Virus record (IMG/VR): IMGVR_UViG_3300044712_000325
Span: 1-23,963 of that record
Length of the DNA stretch: 23,963 bases
DNA from: a virus
Direction: 5' to 3' (one strand)
Shown: one piece after another, positions 22,819 through 23,963 of the stretch
Position numbering within the stretch: the first letter of the stretch is position 1
Layout of the letters: each line of letters opens with the position of its first letter
Notes under the pieces: model-generated
The model's database searches: none
What the model saw: the letters and a program-made list of their open reading frames with translations, nothing else
What the model was told of the DNA's origin: nothing
Position numbers and translations under genes: made by a program

Positions 22819-23296
22819 AAAAATCCAACTCTTCATCCCCGCCGACTGTTTCAACGTTAACAGCGACCGGAGGCTTACTAATCGGCGTTGACTCCTTAGT
22901 TGTATTTAGCGTCTGATTCTCTACCTGCTGCAAAATAACCGTCCTCAACTTATTACTTTCTAGTGGCTTTTCCTTTGGAATGGTGTTGAACTTACTCCAA
23001 GCAGAGCCAATCGCATTAAGGGCACCGATTAAGTCTTTGTTAGAAAAGTCAGAAAACCCCCTAGCCTTAAACTCGTGCATAGCTGCAAGAGCCAAATTGT
23101 TTGAGTCCACAGCTAACTGCGTCATGGCATAATTAAATCCAGGCTTGTTCTCAATGTGAGAAGAAATGGAATTCGCTACATACGGCGAGTAACCGCAATT
23201 TAAAGCTATCTGTTTTTTAGATATGCCTTGAGCACCTAACAGTTGTTTCGCGTAAGCCATTTGTTTTAAGGTTGAACCTCTTTTTCCTGCATACAT
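22817..23296 (-). CDS. Terminase small subunit candidate (TerS)
   Basis: Residues 8-45 hold a helix-turn-helix-like motif typical of TerS: LKQMAYAKQLLGAQGISKKQ, then IALNCGYSPYVANS, where the Cys-Gly-Tyr-Ser turn precedes the recognition helix. The middle (MTQLAVDSNNLALAAMHEFK) is helical and may form the oligomer ring. The C-terminus is low-complexity and acidic at the very end (VETVGGDEELDF), a likely TerL-binding tail. Known role: recognises the packaging site and delivers DNA to TerL. The promoter at 23305-23333 would start transcription about 2 bases before this ATG, giving a nearly leaderless mRNA. An internal Met at codon 13 is a possible alternative start. Position before TerL supports the call. 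Confidence 0.75.
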   Translation of the reverse strand: MYAGKRGSTLKQMAYAKQLLGAQGISKKQIALNCGYSPYVANSISSHIENKPGFNYAMTQLAVDSNNLALAAMHEFKARGFSDFSNKDLIGALNAIGSAWSKFNTIPKEKPLESNKLRTVILQQVENQTLNTTKESTPISKPPVAVNVETVGGDEELDF

Positions 23297-23304
23297 ATAT
23301 TGTC

Positions 23305-23333
23305 AGTATAACATACGTTGGGTGCTAAATCAA
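23305..23333 (-). promoter_or_regulatory. Sigma70-type promoter for TerS (first late promoter)
   Basis: Minus-strand -35 TTGATT (23328-23333), a 17-base spacer ending in TGT, and -10 TATACT (23305-23310). The expected start is near 23298, two bases before the ATG at 23296. The nearest GGGACAT heptamer ends only a few bases upstream of the -35, so a protein bound there could activate or repress this promoter. Confidence 0.7.
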
Positions 23334-23338
23334 TGGTT

Positions 23339-23591
23339 CGGGACATAAGAATTCATTCGGGACATAACTATTTTAGCGTTTTTATTTAATATTAGCCATT
23401 CATCGGGACACGGGACATGGGACATAACCTTTTGAAAAAGTTCTGTATATTAAATATACTATTTTATCCTTTTTTGCATATATCTATTTTTCTTAATTCT
23501 TATGTCCTTATGTCCCTAAAGTATATATATTAACTAATATTAAATAAAATACCTCGGGACATAACTATTTTGTTATGACCGCTAATGTCCC
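23339..23591. repeat. GGGACAT heptamer array (iteron- or operator-like)
   Basis: Exact GGGACAT lies at 23340, 23359, 23412, 23419 and 23556, and the inverted ATGTCCC at 23510 and 23585. Six-of-seven copies are at 23405 and 23502. The copies at 23359 and 23556 extend to a shared 17-base word, CGGGACATAACTATTTT. The last pair faces inward, and inside it CATAAC (23560-23565) and GTTATG (23572-23577) form a 6-bp hairpin. Clustered direct and inverted copies around an AT-rich core suggest a site for a phage initiator or regulator. Confidence 0.7.
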
Positions 23592-23773
23592 AATGTTGTT
23601 GAGGAGTTGTCAATAGTGGTTGGTTAGACTACCCTTTTCAAATAGAAAATATCTAAAATAATTCATGAACCCCCTACCTATTTCCGGTGATAGTTAAATT
23701 TTAAAAGTTGTTTCACTGGATAAGGTAGAGATGTTTTTTCAATAGGAATAAATAATTATATGGAAGGGGTAAT

Positions 23774-23801
23774 CCCCCCCCTCCCCCACCCCCCCCAGCC
23801 C
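23774..23801 (-). other. G-quadruplex candidate on the minus strand
   Basis: The minus strand reads four G-runs of 3, 8, 5 and 8 with loops of CT, T and A. Very short loops and long runs are the strongest known form of G-quadruplex motif. It lies about 480 bases upstream of the TerS start in the late-control region. C-runs on the other strand may also cause sequencing or assembly errors in run length. Confidence 0.6.
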
Positions 23802-23807
23802 ATTATT

Positions 23808-23852
23808 AATGACTAGCTAATAAACAAAAAAAAATAAATGACTAACTAATAA
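23808..23852. repeat. Direct-repeat pair AATGACTAxCTAATAA
   Basis: Two 16-base copies (23808-23823 and 23837-23852) differ at one base and start 29 bases apart, separated by an A-rich spacer. The spacing is close to three helical turns, so two proteins could bind on one face. Confidence 0.5.
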
Positions 23853-23874
23853 TATTGGGCGCATTTATAATGTT

Positions 23875-23898
23875 GCTATGCTAAACGCATAGCTTTTT
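23875..23898 (+). terminator. Perfect hairpin plus T-run; terminator or operator
   Basis: GCTATGC (23875-23881), loop TAAAC, GCATAGC (23887-23893), then TTTTT. This is a short intrinsic terminator for plus-strand RNA. Because a TATAAT lies at 23866-23871, just upstream on the same strand, the palindrome could instead be a repressor operator over a rightward start; no good -35 is seen for it. Confidence 0.5.
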
Positions 23899-23963
23899 AG
23901 TGTATTGGGGGCGGGAAAGGAGAGGATAGGAGAGGCAAAAAGGGCAGATAATAAGAGACCACC

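Larger units (their letters stand above)
23297..23963. other. Gene-poor control region, 667 bases
   Basis: No convincing gene is visible on either strand. The longest plus-strand ORF (23417-23533, 38 codons) is a hydrophobic, AT-driven run without a ribosome site. The region holds, from left to right, the TerS promoter, the GGGACAT array, an AT-rich core around 23517-23550, a candidate plus-strand -35 (TTGTCA near 23608), the C-tract/G-quadruplex candidate, a direct-repeat pair, a palindrome and a purine-rich right end with repeated GGAGAGG. This is the likely border between the late block and genes outside the window. Confidence 0.6.

Noticed and set aside
22783-22854. Longer N-terminus for the 71-residue gene between TerS and TerL
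   Set aside because: It overlaps TerS coding sequence and has no ribosome site, whereas the ATG at 22782 has GGAG upstream.
23417-23533. Plus-strand ORF of 38 codons in the control region
   Set aside because: It starts inside a GGGACAT copy, has no ribosome site, and its hydrophobic content follows from AT-rich DNA.
1-23963. tRNA, rRNA, integrase, transposase or attachment-site signals
   Set aside because: I found no cloverleaf, no conserved rRNA words, no recombinase motifs and no convincing insertion-sequence ends.

Overview
The window is a late (structural and lysis) region of a tailed double-stranded DNA bacteriophage, or of a prophage or metagenomic phage contig. About 97% of it is one leftward, minus-strand block of 26 closely packed genes, read from about 23.3 kb down to the left edge. 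A large terminase with Walker and RNase-H-like nuclease motifs, a portal of about 700 residues, an acidic scaffold of about 300 residues, a major capsid protein, an adaptor-like protein and a P22 gp10-like hub or nozzle candidate suggest a short-tailed podovirus with a P22-like head plan. I see no tape measure, sheath or major tail-tube gene. The DNA is AT-rich with standard stop codons, mostly TAA. Four good sigma70-type promoters argue for a host with ordinary promoter recognition, but the host cannot be named from this sequence. A glycyl-radical peptide of class III ribonucleotide reductase suggests an anoxic or facultative setting.

Layout in transcription order. 23.3-23.96 kb is a gene-poor control region. 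It holds an array of GGGACAT heptamers in both orientations, an AT-rich core, a strong G-quadruplex candidate, a pair of direct repeats and a terminator- or operator-like palindrome. It leads into a promoter that would make a nearly leaderless small-terminase mRNA. 20.8-23.3 kb is packaging (TerS, a 71-residue protein, TerL). 14.9-20.8 kb is head assembly (portal, three small proteins, scaffold, a probable decoration protein, major capsid protein). 10.4-14.9 kb is appendages (a 108-residue beta-rich protein, a coiled-coil protein, a 786-residue collagen-like fibre, a LamG-domain protein). 7.5-10.4 kb is a probable lysis and accessory cluster: two or three small membrane proteins, two cysteine-rich proteins including an HNH nuclease, a 45-residue NrdD-type glycyl-radical peptide, a papain-like cysteine peptidase and two acidic proteins. 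0-7.5 kb holds a double-GT2 glycosyltransferase, the adaptor candidate, a free-standing homing endonuclease, a second collagen-like protein, the hub/nozzle candidate, a fibre-like protein and a repeat protein cut by the window edge.

The most notable observation is a pair of almost identical 25-base elements in two 5' untranslated regions, before the presumed scaffold gene and before the 153-residue gene ahead of it. Both fold on paper into the same compact H-type pseudoknot. The three variable bases on one side of a stem change together with the three on the other side so that pairing is kept, and the 3' strand of that stem overlaps the Shine-Dalgarno-like GGA. This looks like a translational operator. 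Most other genes in the window have no Shine-Dalgarno and start after an AT-only block or a TAATATG stop-start junction.

The gene set forms one programme: packaging motor, capsid shell, adhesive or decorative fibres (possibly glycosylated by the GT2 enzyme), lysis, and tail hub. Replication, regulatory and integration genes are not in the window.
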